A DNA stretch of 39,769 nucleotides from Gammaproteobacteria bacterium UBA6724 (GCA_002454165.1 DKIG01000018.1:1-39769), one strand, 5' to 3'; counted from the stretch's first letter, positions 1-8,570 are shown. Translations and numbers: made by a program. Notes: generated from the sequence alone by a model not told the origin.

Positions 1-777
1 GGTGAGTTTTCCGGGTGCGTTGATAAAGCCATAACTGGCTTCTATGCTACTGATGGTTTCCACCAACATACCGGTCGTTTGCATCGAATGAATCATCGTG
101 TCCTTGATTCTTTTCAACAACAGTGGTGCCGAGGTTTTTCGATAAGAAGCAGCGAAACCATCGTCTTTAAGCGCCATCAAAATCGCACTAATCAGCAAAC
201 TTCGGTGGGCTTCTTTCACTTTCAACGAATGCAGTTCGCCGTTCAATTCTTTGGTGAAAAGAAGTAAGTCGTTTAAATCTTGATTAAACAATTTGCCATG
301 CTTGCGGTAGCCATCCAGATAATCAGCAAGCAGCAGCAACGAAGATCCAAATTCCTGCGTGGCATCTTCTGCCTTGTTCTCGCCCTTAAATTGCAGAAAA
401 TGCCCGACGCGCAAAGTGCTTTCATCGGTCCCGCTAACAGCAATCGCTAGGATGTTGAATTCTCGGCTGAGATGTTTGGCATAGTGCAATACGCCGTCGA
501 CAGCGTAGTCGGCAGGGTTGTTGCGCGTATTAGAATCGTGGCGAGCAGGGTCTGATTTACATTCCACGATAATCAAAAAATCCAACCGCTCTTCAAATGC
601 GACGATGAATTCCGGCCGCCCCGGACCCTTGCCGCTTTTGGACGCGCCACCGAGCAATTTCTGAATGCGCTTATTGTCGGATTTCTGTTCCCAAATGCGA
701 GCACCACCGAACCCACCTTGCTCAATGGAAAGCGTAAGGTGGTTGCGGACTATATTTTCGGTTATTCTCTCATTCAT
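1..777 (-). CDS. N-terminal part of a type I/IIG-like restriction enzyme / N-6 DNA methylase (runs off the left edge)
   Basis: This is an open frame of 259 codons with no stop before the window edge. It starts at the ATG at 777-775 after a GGAAG ribosome site. The protein begins MNERITENIVRNHLTL. Around residues 60-85 it has a PD-(D/E)XK-like nuclease core: GRPEFI, then DFLIIVECKSD with the E-x-K pair, followed by AVDGVLHYAKHLS. I associate this layout with the N-terminal restriction region of single-chain N-6 adenine methylase/endonuclease proteins, but the methylase motifs would lie outside the window. If so, it cuts or nicks DNA that lacks its own methyl mark. A plain nuclease without a methylase is the alternative. 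The nuclease-like core is fairly clear; the full architecture is inferred. Confidence 0.6.
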   Translation of the reverse strand, partial: MNERITENIVRNHLTLSIEQGGFGGARIWEQKSDNKRIQKLLGGASKSGKGPGRPEFIVAFEERLDFLIIVECKSDPARHDSNTRNNPADYAVDGVLHYAKHLSREFNILAIAVSGTDESTLRVGHFLQFKGENKAEDATQEFGSSLLLLADYLDGYRKHGKLFNQDLNDLLLFTKELNGELHSLKVKEAHRSLLISAILMALKDDGFAASYRKTSAPLLLKRIKDTMIHSMQTTGMLVETISSIEASYGFINAPGKLT

Positions 778-865
778 GTTTTTCTTCCATGCTAGGCAAC
801 ACTTATTTTACGACACTTTTCCGGGTTATTAAGGTACGAATTGCATGTTACAACGAATTACCCTC

Positions 866-893
866 ATTATAAGTAATTTTAAGTTACCTTGAA
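866..893 (-). promoter_or_regulatory. candidate sigma-70 promoter of the left-edge restriction gene
   Basis: On the minus strand a perfect TATAAT (866-871) lies 16 nt downstream of a weak TTCAAG -35 (888-893). Predicted initiation leaves a leader of about 80 nt before the ATG at 777. The -10 is strong and the -35 poor. The remainder of 778-1124 holds only a short tandem repeat and the tRNA promoter; I see no gene there. Confidence 0.4.
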
Positions 894-895
894 CC

Positions 896-934
896 AAACC
901 AGTGCCATAACCAGTGCCGTAAACCAGTACCGCA
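896..934. repeat. short tandem repeat, about 3 units of 13 bp
   Basis: Three imperfect copies of AAACCAGTGCCAT-like units run head to tail in the intergenic space just upstream of the candidate promoter at 866-893. It is one of several similar micro-duplications in this window. Confidence 0.7.
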
Positions 935-1079
935 AAGTAGCGTTATGGGCAATGTGCATGAAAAACGTGCATTGTTCTAAATTAGGCTCGGATTCCATGC
1001 CCCGCAGGAATGGCGGTGGGACAGAGACGACAGCGCGTGGGATGGCGGATATTGAGGTATAGAGGACTCATATATCGCG

Positions 1080-1108
1080 TTGACTGAGGGCGGCGCTAAC
1101 TTTACAAT
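1080..1108 (+). promoter_or_regulatory. promoter of tRNA-Asn
   Basis: TTGACT (1080-1085), a 17-nt spacer and TACAAT (1103-1108) form a near-consensus sigma-70 promoter. A GC-containing stretch (GCCC) follows the -10, as is usual in stable-RNA promoters subject to stringent control. The tRNA begins at 1125, about 10 nt after the expected start site. Confidence 0.75.
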
Positions 1109-1124
1109 TTGCCCTTGCTGATCT

Positions 1125-1200
1125 TCCCCGATAGCTCAGTTGGTAGAGCAAATGACTGTTAATCATTGGGTCCCTGGTTCGAGCCCAGGTCGGGGAGCCA
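1125..1200 (+). tRNA. tRNA-Asn (anticodon GTT)
   Basis: A 76-nt cloverleaf can be folded by eye. The acceptor stem is TCCCCGA/TCGGGGA, with discriminator G and an encoded CCA. The D-arm contains AGCTCAGTTGGTAGAGC. The anticodon stem AATGA/TCATT encloses loop CTGTTAA, giving GTT at 1158-1160. The T-arm contains GGTTCGAGCC. Its own promoter is at 1080-1108. No integrase gene or second copy of the tRNA 3' end was seen nearby. Confidence 0.97.
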
Positions 1201-1368
1201 AACTCGGGAGTACTGGTCCCAGCCACTGTTCAATGTCCCGTGTACTGTTGTTCTAGTATTCCTGCCTTCTTAGAGGTGTGCTTCACATTACCCTGGACAG
1301 GGAAGCCGTCTGAATCTCGGCTCCCCGTCCTGTGGTTGCTGGTCAATCTAATCAACTCAAAGACAGCA

Positions 1369-1746
1369 TCATTGAGTTGTGATGCGGCCCTCATTTTTTT
1401 CGATCGTTCTCTGACCTATTCCCCTCACCGCGGAAAGTTCCTCGGCAGAATAGAAGTGGCCATACTTTTCACGATAGTCAACGATTGCCTGTGCCTTTTT
1501 TATACCGATATTCAGCAAGACCCTGGCGATAGTCTTGGCATCGGCTTCATTGATGTTAACGATTAAACTTGTCTCGTCGACCGTCTTGTCAACCGTCTTG
1601 TCAACTGTCTCGTCAATAAGGCCGTCAGCGGTCTTATTGATAGAGTCATTAAGCATCTCATCGCTTGCTTTATCGGCAAGGGTGACACTGCTCAGGCAGA
1701 GCAACAGGGACGCAAGAATCAAATGCAATATATTTCTAAATTTCAT
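1369..1746 (-). CDS. exported ComEA-like helix-hairpin-helix protein
   Basis: The 125-residue protein has a clear signal peptide (MKFRNILHLILASLLLCLSS, ending near LADK). A spacer follows, then a C-terminal helix-hairpin-helix domain with NINEADAKTIARVL, GIKKAQAIVDYREK and LSAVRGIGQRTIEKN. This is the ComEA/competence-type DNA-binding module, so the protein probably binds double-stranded DNA in the periplasm. The spacer at about residues 45-58 is a micro-repeat (DETVDKTVDKTVDE) encoded by 12-bp tandem copies at 1570-1616. TAGGAGGA lies at a good distance before the ATG. It sits downstream of lapB with a 210-bp gap, so it may be its own unit. Full competence function is not shown by the sequence. 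Confidence 0.8.
   Translation of the reverse strand: MKFRNILHLILASLLLCLSSVTLADKASDEMLNDSINKTADGLIDETVDKTVDKTVDETSLIVNINEADAKTIARVLLNIGIKKAQAIVDYREKYGHFYSAEELSAVRGIGQRTIEKNEGRITTQ
1570..1616 (-). repeat. in-frame 12-bp tandem repeat in the comEA-like gene
   Basis: Successive 12-bp units encode D-E/K-T-V (DETV DKTV DKTV DET). The unit length keeps the frame, and the repeat only lengthens the acidic linker between the signal peptide and the HhH domain. Confidence 0.8.
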
Positions 1747-1956
1747 GTAAATTCCTCCTAGGTTACTGTGATTGCTGCACAGGATGCTACGGGCAGCAAG
1801 GAAAGATTAGCAATAGAGGTTCAGGTAGAAACCTGGCAATGTCTCTTCTTCGGGTGGGTAAATATGAGTGCCGCTAGTAGGAGATTTGAGTGTACAACCC
1901 TGGGCAATTTCTGAAAAATAGCTGGCGACGGCGACTATTCGGCGCCTGTTTGCACC

Positions 1957-3138
1957 CTATTCGCCTTCAATGCCAACTATGGGTCTGATGGTCGTCCAGT
2001 CCTTGCACTGAGGACAGTGCCAGCGCATCTTCTTGCCTTCAAAGCCGCATTTCTGGCAACGGTAACTCGGCTTATCAGCGACCAGCGCCTCGATAAAACT
2101 TCTCAAAATGGCAAGGTTTTCCTTCGCTATGCCTGTGGCATTGTCAATGTGCAGGTCAATGAGTGGTGACAGTCCGCGAATGGTCGGATTTTTCTTCAGG
2201 TAATCGGCAATAAACTTGGCGGCAGCCTCGTCTCCAAACTCGGCGCGAAAACTTTTTGCCAGAATATACACAATGGAAATGGACGGTGCCACATCAAGAC
2301 AGGACAGCAGATATTGACGCAGTTCTTCTTCGGGACGCCCATCGGCGTGATAAGCCTGTTCCAATGCTTCCAGAGATTCGGGTGCGTAGATGACATTCTG
2401 GTCACGGATCCTAGTCAGTGCGGTAATGGCATCATCATAGAGACCCTCCTGCAAATCAATCTGTCCATGCACCAATGATGTCCTTGGGTTATTGGCATCA
2501 TGACCAATGGCTTCACGCAGAACTTCACGCGCAGATTCCAGTTTATTTTTTGCGAGGTACTCTTCCGCCAGTTCGCAATAATAATGGGAAACGGCCTTTT
2601 CATAGTGCTCGCTCGGATCGCTACCAGCCAACAGTTTGGCGACTTCAATCGCCTGTGACCATTCTCTTTCGCGCTCGTAAATCTCAAGAATTATCTTCAG
2701 GCTTTCCTGCCGAACACTGTTTGTTATACTGCTATCGGATTCCTGACTGAGGGCGACGCAAAGCTCTTCCGCACGATCTAGCAATCCCGCCAGCAGAAAG
2801 TCCTGCGCAAGTTCCAGTTGCACTTCGTGCTTCACATCAGAGGACAAACGTGCTTGCTTTAGAATGTTCTCATGGACGATAACGGCCTTTTCAAGTTCGC
2901 CCCGGCGACGGAGCAGACCACCAAGGGCAAGATGAGTTTCCAGGGAGTCTTCGTTGACTTCCATATTTTCAAGGAAGGTGCTGACGGCTCTGTCCGGTTC
3001 TTCGTTGAGAAGATAGTTAAGCCCGCGGTAATAGTTGGCATCGCCCACCCTGGCAGGTTTTGTTCGTTCTCGCCGCCCTAGCCACCAGCCAATGACGATG
3101 GCGACGAAGATCACAAGGTAAAGTAGCCAGTTGTCCAT
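1957..3138 (-). CDS. lapB: LapB (YciM), LPS assembly regulator with TPRs and rubredoxin-like tail
   Basis: LapB controls lipopolysaccharide synthesis by presenting LpxC to the FtsH protease at the inner membrane. The 393-residue protein matches the family length of about 390. It has one N-terminal membrane anchor (WLLYLVIFVAIVIGWWLGRR), then about 300 residues of TPR repeats (for example NYYRGLNYLLNEEPDRAV). The C-terminal rubredoxin-type metal site has two CxxC pairs (CQKCGF and CPQC). lapA lies 16 nt upstream, as in E. coli, so they are very likely co-transcribed at the end of the rpsA operon. pyrF, often next in gammaproteobacteria, is absent here; a 210-bp gap and the ComEA-like gene follow instead. 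Confidence 0.95.
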   Translation of the reverse strand: MDNWLLYLVIFVAIVIGWWLGRRERTKPARVGDANYYRGLNYLLNEEPDRAVSTFLENMEVNEDSLETHLALGGLLRRRGELEKAVIVHENILKQARLSSDVKHEVQLELAQDFLLAGLLDRAEELCVALSQESDSSITNSVRQESLKIILEIYEREREWSQAIEVAKLLAGSDPSEHYEKAVSHYYCELAEEYLAKNKLESAREVLREAIGHDANNPRTSLVHGQIDLQEGLYDDAITALTRIRDQNVIYAPESLEALEQAYHADGRPEEELRQYLLSCLDVAPSISIVYILAKSFRAEFGDEAAAKFIADYLKKNPTIRGLSPLIDLHIDNATGIAKENLAILRSFIEALVADKPSYRCQKCGFEGKKMRWHCPQCKDWTTIRPIVGIEGE

Positions 3139-3154
3139 TGCTCTGCCATTAATT

Positions 3155-3442
3155 TTACGATGGTTTTGAGGGCGTGACCGGCTGGGTCCGACTTGCCGCC
3201 GCCCGGTTCGCTACCCGTGCACTCAACTTGAGCCGGGCATTGGAGAAGACATTCAGCAAAACGCCAAACAAGGTACCCAGTACAAATGCCAGCAATATCC
3301 ACCAGGAGACCGGCAGGACGGGTGTTGTAAAACCCATGAACTTCAATGCTACCTCAGTGCTGTTGTCGATCGCCGCCAGGAAGGCGACCACGAACACAAG
3401 GGTTAACACCAAGATGAGCAGACACTTTTTTATAAGTCCCAT
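3155..3442 (-). CDS. lapA: LapA family inner-membrane protein (DUF1049)
   Basis: The 95-residue protein has two hydrophobic helices (ILVLTLVFVVAFLAA and VSWWILLAFVLGTLFGVLL). Between them is the family signature DNSTEVALKFMGFTTPVLPV, and a basic cytoplasmic tail follows. LapA partners LapB in control of LPS assembly in E. coli. It lies 24 nt after ihfB and 16 nt before lapB on the same strand, which is the conserved gene order. Start chosen at ATG 3442. Confidence 0.92.
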   Translation of the reverse strand: MGLIKKCLLILVLTLVFVVAFLAAIDNSTEVALKFMGFTTPVLPVSWWILLAFVLGTLFGVLLNVFSNARLKLSARVANRAAASRTQPVTPSKPS

Positions 3443-3466
3443 GGAGATGATCAGCCCGCTGTGATT

Positions 3467-3781
3467 CTAAAACCGGGACAGGGGTTTGTTTCCCTGGGTC
3501 AGGGAAAGATTGACTCTGTTCCGTAAATCCTTGCCTGGCTTGAAATGAGGCACAAATTTGCCAGGCAGGTTCACCTTTTCGCCCGTCTTGGGGTTTCTTC
3601 CTATCCTGGGCGCACGGTAGTGGAGGGAAAAACTGCCGAATCCCCGTATCTCTGTCCGCTCCCCCGTAGCAACCGCATCTGTCATTTGGTCCAGCATCGT
3701 CTTGACTGCCAGTTCCACATCCTTGGCAGAAAGCTGGGTTTGCAGGGAGACCATCCTCTCTATCAACTCTGACTTGGTCAT
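3467..3781 (-). CDS. ihfB: Integration host factor subunit beta
   Basis: The HU/IHF-fold protein has 104 residues. MTKSELIERM at the N-terminus, GFGSFSLHYRAPRIGRNPKTG in the DNA-binding arm and VNLPGKFVPHFKPGKDLR are diagnostic for IhfB. It dimerises with IhfA and bends DNA sharply at WATCAA-N4-TTR sites, so it acts in transcription, replication and recombination. It follows rpsA by 18 nt on the same strand, as in E. coli. The tail after residue 92 is slightly longer than usual. Confidence 0.96.
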   Translation of the reverse strand: MTKSELIERMVSLQTQLSAKDVELAVKTMLDQMTDAVATGERTEIRGFGSFSLHYRAPRIGRNPKTGEKVNLPGKFVPHFKPGKDLRNRVNLSLTQGNKPLSRF

Positions 3782-3799
3782 TGTGCTTCCTGCGCGGGA

Positions 3800-5509
3800 T
3801 TAACCCGCATCGGTTTCCGAGTCGTCGGCCCTTTGCCTGGTGCCTTCAAGTTTCCGCCTAATCAAACCACCTATGGTGAGACGGCTTTTTTCCTGCCCCT
3901 TCTCACGATGTTGTTTGACGGCGGCATCCTCGTTGGCAAGGTCCTTCGCCTTGACAGACAAACTGATGGTGCGATTTTTGCGATCAATGGAGACAATTTT
4001 CACTTCTATCTCTTCCCCAATGTTGACTGCATTGCGGGCATCTTCAATCTGCTCAACGCTGATTTCGGACGCTTTCAGGATGCCGTCAACATCTTCTGCC
4101 AACTCAACTATTGCCTGCTTGGTATCAACTTCTCGCACCCTGCCCATGACGATGGCGCCGCGTCCGTTCATCACGAGGTAGTTGTTGAACGGGTCATCTT
4201 CAAGTTGCTTCAGGCTCAGTGAAATCCTCTCTCGCTCAGCGTCAATACTCAGGATCACCGTTTCAATTTCATCATCTCTGGTAAAGCGACGTACTGCCTG
4301 CTCACCCGGCTCGCTCCAGGAAATGTCAGACAGGTGCACCAGACCATCAATGTTGCCCTCAAGACCAATAAAAATACCAAAATCTGTAATGGACTTGATG
4401 CGCCCCTTGATGCGGTCACCCTTGTTATAGCGGGTGGCAAACTCTTCCCAGGGATTACCCTGGCACTGTTTGATACCCAGAGAAATGCGCCGCCGACCCT
4501 CGTCAGTATCAAGGATCATGACTTCCACTTCATCACCCACCTGCACTACCTTGCCCGGATGGATGTTGCGGTTGGTCCAATCCATTTCAGAAACATGTAC
4601 CAGACCCTCAATGCCTTCTTCAATCTCGGCAAAGCAACCATAGTCCGTCAGATTGGTCACTCGCGCCATGGTGCGGGTACCCACCGGATACTTGTTGGTA
4701 ATTGCGGTCCAGGGATCTTCGCCCAGTTGTTTCAGACCCAGGGATACGCGATTCCGCTCCCGGTCAAATTTTAATACTTGCACTATGATCTCATCACCAA
4801 CGGCGACGATAGCACTCGGATGTTTGATGCGCTTCCATGCCATGTCGGTAATGTGTAGCAGACCGTCAACACCGCCCAGGTCAACAAATGCACCATATTC
4901 GGTGAGGTTTTTGACTATGCCTTTGACTTCCTGTCCCTCTTTCAGGCTACCAAGCAGGGCTTCACGCTCGGCACTGTTTTCCTGCTCCAGCACTGCCCGT
5001 CTGGAAACAACGACATTGTTGCGCTTTTGGTCCAGTTTGATGATTTTGAAGTCCAGCTCCCTACCCTCAAGCTGCTCATTGTCCCGGAGCGGTCTGATGT
5101 CCACCAAAGAGCCCGGCAGAAATGCCCGAATGTCTCTGAGTTCAACGGTAAATCCACCTTTTACTCGACCGCTGACCACACCTTTTATGACTGCCTGGTT
5201 GTCAGTCACCTGCTCCAGTATCTGCCAGGATTCGGCGCGTTTGGCTTTTTCCCGGGACAGGAGAGTTTCACCAAAACCATCATCAACCGCATCCATGGAT
5301 ACCTGTACTGTGTCGCCCAGGCTGACTTCCAGGTCGCCTTTTTCATCAAGAAACTGGGAACAGGGAATGACTCCTTCCGATTTAAGTCCAGCGTGTACCG
5401 TAACCCATTCGTTATCAATATCGACTACCACCCCGGTAATGATGGCACCAGTTTTCATGTCGATGATTTTCAGACTTTCTTCAAATAACTCTGCAAAACT
5501 TTCGTTCAT
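3800..5509 (-). CDS. rpsA: 30S ribosomal protein S1
   Basis: The 569-residue protein shows the six S1 RNA-binding repeats expected of proteobacterial S1. Examples are GAIITGVVVDIDNEWVTV, GIVKNLTEYGAFVDLGGVDG and GRIKSITDFGIFIGLEGNID. S1 unwinds and docks mRNA on the 30S subunit. The start MNESFAELFEESL is canonical. The sequence before the ATG is GGGAAATTAACCA, without a strong Shine-Dalgarno element, which is typical for autoregulated rpsA. It is preceded by cmk (94-bp gap) and followed by ihfB. A small inverted repeat (CTCCCT/AGGGAG, 5591-5611) overlaps the cmk stop and has no T-run. Confidence 0.97.
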   Translation of the reverse strand: MNESFAELFEESLKIIDMKTGAIITGVVVDIDNEWVTVHAGLKSEGVIPCSQFLDEKGDLEVSLGDTVQVSMDAVDDGFGETLLSREKAKRAESWQILEQVTDNQAVIKGVVSGRVKGGFTVELRDIRAFLPGSLVDIRPLRDNEQLEGRELDFKIIKLDQKRNNVVVSRRAVLEQENSAEREALLGSLKEGQEVKGIVKNLTEYGAFVDLGGVDGLLHITDMAWKRIKHPSAIVAVGDEIIVQVLKFDRERNRVSLGLKQLGEDPWTAITNKYPVGTRTMARVTNLTDYGCFAEIEEGIEGLVHVSEMDWTNRNIHPGKVVQVGDEVEVMILDTDEGRRRISLGIKQCQGNPWEEFATRYNKGDRIKGRIKSITDFGIFIGLEGNIDGLVHLSDISWSEPGEQAVRRFTRDDEIETVILSIDAERERISLSLKQLEDDPFNNYLVMNGRGAIVMGRVREVDTKQAIVELAEDVDGILKASEISVEQIEDARNAVNIGEEIEVKIVSIDRKNRTISLSVKAKDLANEDAAVKQHREKGQEKSRLTIGGLIRRKLEGTRQRADDSETDAG

Positions 5510-5603
5510 TGGTTAATTTCCCGAGCATCTGCCCATTTATCACAAGCCAACTTCTCGTGAATCTAGTTGTCGTCATGGCGTAAATCCTGGCTCCCTCATG
5601 ATT

Positions 5604-6335
5604 TTAGGGAGTTGGCACCAGAGAGTCGCCCAGTTTTTTCGTCACTATCGCCTTTATCTGCTCCAATACTTCATCAATATCAGCATTAGTCGCGTCAATG
5701 AGCACCGCATCTTCGGCGGGCATCAATGGGGACACATCTCGTTCTGTATCTTGGTCATCCCGCGCCTTGATACTCAGAAAAAGGTCATGCAGGCTAACAT
5801 CAATACCCTTATCTTTCAACTGCTTATATCTTCTTTCGGCTCTTGCTTCCGCACTGGCAGTGAGGAAAATTTTAACTTCGGCATCCGGGAAGACGACTGT
5901 GCCCATGTCCCTGCCATCCGCCACCAGACCCGGCGCACGGCGAAAGGAATGCTGCAAATCCAGGAGACTATCACGGACACCAGCCAGGCGGGCTACCCTT
6001 GAGGCATCCACCCCAGCGGCATCGGAGCGCAGCTCTCGGGTCACATCCTGATTGTCCAGAGTGACCACCAAGGGCTCTTCCGGGTCCTCGGTCAATTGGA
6101 ATGTGATATTGAAGTCAGCCGCCAGATTTGATAATACCGATTCATGCTTGGTGGTGGCAGCAAGGTTAATCTTGCTTCGCCGTGCTACCAGCCCCACGAG
6201 CCGATACAAGGCACCACTGTCGAGAAGATGCAAGCCGTATGCCTGCGCCAGATGCTGGCTCACCCTGCCCTTACCTGACCCGCTGGGACCATCAATAGTT
6301 ACCACGGGAGCATCAGTTATGCCTGCCGCCATCAT
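5604..6335 (-). CDS. cmk: Cytidylate kinase
   Basis: The enzyme phosphorylates CMP and dCMP with ATP in the cytoplasm. P-loop TIDGPSGSGKGRVSQHLA lies at residues 13-30. The CMP-binding segment LDSGALYR, then DGRDMGTVVFPDA, and a lid region (ERRYKQLKDKG, RDDQDTERDVSPL) are all present. At 243 residues it is a little longer than the usual 225 or so, because the N-terminus MMAAGITDA is extended. Its start overlaps the tyrA stop by 4 nt, so translation is probably coupled. In many relatives aroA lies between tyrA and cmk; here it does not. Confidence 0.95.
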   Translation of the reverse strand: MMAAGITDAPVVTIDGPSGSGKGRVSQHLAQAYGLHLLDSGALYRLVGLVARRSKINLAATTKHESVLSNLAADFNITFQLTEDPEEPLVVTLDNQDVTRELRSDAAGVDASRVARLAGVRDSLLDLQHSFRRAPGLVADGRDMGTVVFPDAEVKIFLTASAEARAERRYKQLKDKGIDVSLHDLFLSIKARDDQDTERDVSPLMPAEDAVLIDATNADIDEVLEQIKAIVTKKLGDSLVPTP

Positions 6336-7240
6336 TCTTTATCTAGTGCCGTCAATGCCGAGAAGTGGTCCCGGGCTGATTTGGCACGGCGAAACAACGC
6401 TTCCAGTTCCTCAGCGTCATCCTGCTCAATCAGGTGTTTTATTTTCCGGACTTCGTCCAGGTAGCGGTCAAGCACTTTCAGCACCGGCTTATTGTTTGTC
6501 CTGATGATATCCCTCCACATGGCGGGATCCGAGGCGGCAATTCTGGAAAAATCCCGGAACCCCCCAGCTGCATATTGGAACACCTCAAGATCGTCACCCT
6601 GCCCGGACAATGTATCCACCAGCGCATAGGCAAGCAGATGCGGCAGATGACTGGTCTGAGCAAGGAGGATGTCGTGATGCGTTGGGGTCATTTCCACCAC
6701 CTCAGCACCGAGTTTTTGCCAGAGTGATGAAACCTTGTCAATGGCTTGGCGAGCGGTATTGTCAACTGGTGTCAAAATGACCCGGTGCTGCTCAAACAGC
6801 TTGCTGTCGGCCGCCGCAAAGCCGCTTTTTTCGGACCCGGCTATGGGATGTCCCGGTACCAGATTGGCGGGAACCTTGCCAAATACTTCACGCGCAGCCG
6901 TGATGATCGCCGACTTCACGCTGCTCACATCGGTTATCAAGGTGTCGGTAGTTTGAATGTCATGCAAGGCCTGGAAGGTCGGCGCGATAGCCTGTATCGG
7001 CACCGCCAGAATCACCAAGTCGCTACTTGTGTCGGCACCGGATACGGCATCCGCCAGAGATTCGCCAGCCCGATCTATCACGCCGGCATCCTGTGCCTGT
7101 TGTAGGCTAGCAGGATTTTTGTCCCAAGCGGTCACGGTCTTGGCAAGATGACGGGTTTTGATCCCCGCTGCCAGAGAGCCACCTATCATCCCCATACCAA
7201 TGATGACGATTTGCTGCCAGCAGGGTCCTTGATCCGCCAT
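6332..7240 (-). CDS. tyrA: Prephenate/arogenate dehydrogenase
   Basis: This enzyme oxidatively decarboxylates prephenate (or arogenate) in tyrosine synthesis. The 302-residue protein has an N-terminal Rossmann motif (VIIGMGMIGGSLAAGIK), then DVSSVKSAI and the catalytic-region signature GHPIAGSEKSGFAAA. A helical dimerisation domain with LLAQTSHLPHLLAYALVD follows. It is the stand-alone form, without chorismate mutase or the EPSP-synthase fusion seen in some gammaproteobacteria. hisC ends 3 nt upstream and cmk overlaps downstream, so this is one operon. Substrate preference (prephenate or arogenate) cannot be read from the sequence. Confidence 0.93.
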   Translation of the reverse strand: MADQGPCWQQIVIIGMGMIGGSLAAGIKTRHLAKTVTAWDKNPASLQQAQDAGVIDRAGESLADAVSGADTSSDLVILAVPIQAIAPTFQALHDIQTTDTLITDVSSVKSAIITAAREVFGKVPANLVPGHPIAGSEKSGFAAADSKLFEQHRVILTPVDNTARQAIDKVSSLWQKLGAEVVEMTPTHHDILLAQTSHLPHLLAYALVDTLSGQGDDLEVFQYAAGGFRDFSRIAASDPAMWRDIIRTNNKPVLKVLDRYLDEVRKIKHLIEQDDAEELEALFRRAKSARDHFSALTALDKE

Positions 7241-7243
7241 AGA

Positions 7244-8368
7244 TTACCACCCGGCCTGCAGAACTTTCCGAAGGCTGCGGACAAATCTTTCATTCTCCGT
7301 AGTTAACCCCGTTGTGACGCGAAGATGACAGGGCAGACCATAGACCTCAAGAGTCCTGACTATCACCCCTTCTTGTAGCAGTAACTTGTATAGTGGCGTG
7401 GCGTCCTTGCCAAAGTTGATGCTGAGAAAGTTGCCCGCGGATGGAATATAGTCCAACCCCAGTTGCTCGCAGGACGCCATCAAGAATTTCATCCCTTCTC
7501 GGTTAAGGGCGATGGATTTGCGAAGATGCTCCTGATCATCAATGGCACTCAACACTGCGGCAAGAGACATGGCATTAACGTTGAAAGGCTGGCGTGTCCT
7601 GTTCAGTAGGTCTGCAATGTCCCGGTTACTCACCGAATAACCGATGCGGAGCCCCGCCAGACCGTAAACCTTGGAGAAGGTGCGTGTGACGACCAGATTG
7701 GGATACTGATCAACCAGGTGTAGCCCATTGGGATAGCCGATGCTCTCCGTATTGTTCAGTTCATCAGCATATTCAAAATATGCCTCGTCCAGCACAACGA
7801 TGACATGGGGCGGCACCCGGTCAAGAAACGAGATCAGTTCAGTAGCAGTGACCCAGGAGCCGGTCGGGTTGTTGGGATTGGCGATAAACACCAGACTCGT
7901 CCGTTGGGTGATGGCGTTGAGGGTGGCTTCCAGATCCTGGCGGTAATTTCGCGTCGGCACCGTCCTCAGAGTTGCGCCGAGGGATTTGGTGACGAGTTGA
8001 TATACAATAAATGAATGTTCCGCCACAACCGATTCTTTACCCGGCGCAAGATAAATACGTGCCAGCAACTCAAGTACATCATTGGAGCCGTTACCGATGG
8101 TCAGTCGTTCCGGTTCCACACCGGTGAATTCTTGCAGTTTGTTTTTGACGAGGAAGGCACTGCCGTCGGGATAGCGGGCAAGGTCTTCCAATCGGGAAGC
8201 GAGGGCTTGCAAAACCTTTGGGCTTGGTCCTAGCGGATTTTCATTGCTTGCCAGTTTGATGATGTCCGTCAAGCCCAGTTCGCGTTCCAATTCTTCAATG
8301 GATTTGCCTGGCTGATAGGGGGACAGATCACTGATGCCCGGCTGTGCCAGTTTGATGAAATCAACCAT
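7244..8368 (-). CDS. hisC: Histidinol-phosphate aminotransferase (HisC2 type)
   Basis: This is a fold-type I PLP aminotransferase of 374 residues. LASNENPLGPSPKVLQAL near the N-terminus, NPNNPTGSWV, LDEAYFEYAD and the PLP lysine in TRTFSKVYGLAGLRIGYSV are HisC hallmarks. Beside tyrA, HisC2 copies usually serve both histidine and aromatic amino-acid transamination. It is the first gene of the minus-strand block. serC and pheA, often upstream in gammaproteobacteria, are not here. The ATG at 8368 has only a weak ribosome site. Confidence 0.92.
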   Translation of the reverse strand: MVDFIKLAQPGISDLSPYQPGKSIEELERELGLTDIIKLASNENPLGPSPKVLQALASRLEDLARYPDGSAFLVKNKLQEFTGVEPERLTIGNGSNDVLELLARIYLAPGKESVVAEHSFIVYQLVTKSLGATLRTVPTRNYRQDLEATLNAITQRTSLVFIANPNNPTGSWVTATELISFLDRVPPHVIVVLDEAYFEYADELNNTESIGYPNGLHLVDQYPNLVVTRTFSKVYGLAGLRIGYSVSNRDIADLLNRTRQPFNVNAMSLAAVLSAIDDQEHLRKSIALNREGMKFLMASCEQLGLDYIPSAGNFLSINFGKDATPLYKLLLQEGVIVRTLEVYGLPCHLRVTTGLTTENERFVRSLRKVLQAGW

Positions 8369-8541
8369 GACAGGACCGGATGATCAATCGCTGCGTCTGA
8401 CTGTTCTGAAATCTGATGACGAAATTAACCTGTATCAACTTGAATCCTTGTATATAACCACGACTTTCATGCGGAAGATGGTGAACACCTCTTGGCTAGT
8501 ATCCATCCGACACCAGCCAGGGGCGAGCTCCCATCATTGTA

Positions 8542-8570
8542 TTGCCAAAGCTCTTGAGTCGCCATATTTT
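8542..8570 (+). promoter_or_regulatory. candidate promoter for the exported methyltransferase gene
   Basis: TTGCCA (8542-8547), a 17-nt spacer and TATTTT (8565-8570) match the sigma-70 consensus reasonably. It lies in the 352-bp divergent region between hisC (minus) and the methyltransferase (plus), 150 bp before the latter's start. Nothing else convincing was found in 8369-8720. Confidence 0.4.

Noticed and set aside
1191..1327. Inverted copy of the tRNA-Asn 3' end (CGGGGAGCC and GGCTCCCCG)
   Set aside because: Only 9 bp match, with no integrase and no longer repeat; not good enough for an attachment site.
1353..1379. Inverted repeat CAACTCA/TGAGTTG over the comEA-like stop
   Set aside because: A 7-bp stem with a 13-nt loop and no T-run; not a convincing terminator.
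1914..1946. Possible terminator after lapB (GGCG...CGCC with TTTTT)
   Set aside because: The stem is only 4 bp and the T-run lies about 11 nt away from it.
4653..5516. 287-codon plus-strand ORF opposite rpsA
   Set aside because: Serine/arginine-rich shadow of the S1 gene on the other strand.
5591..5611. Hairpin CTCCCT/AGGGAG at the cmk stop
   Set aside because: No T-run and only 6 bp; could be a weak leader element but is not supported.
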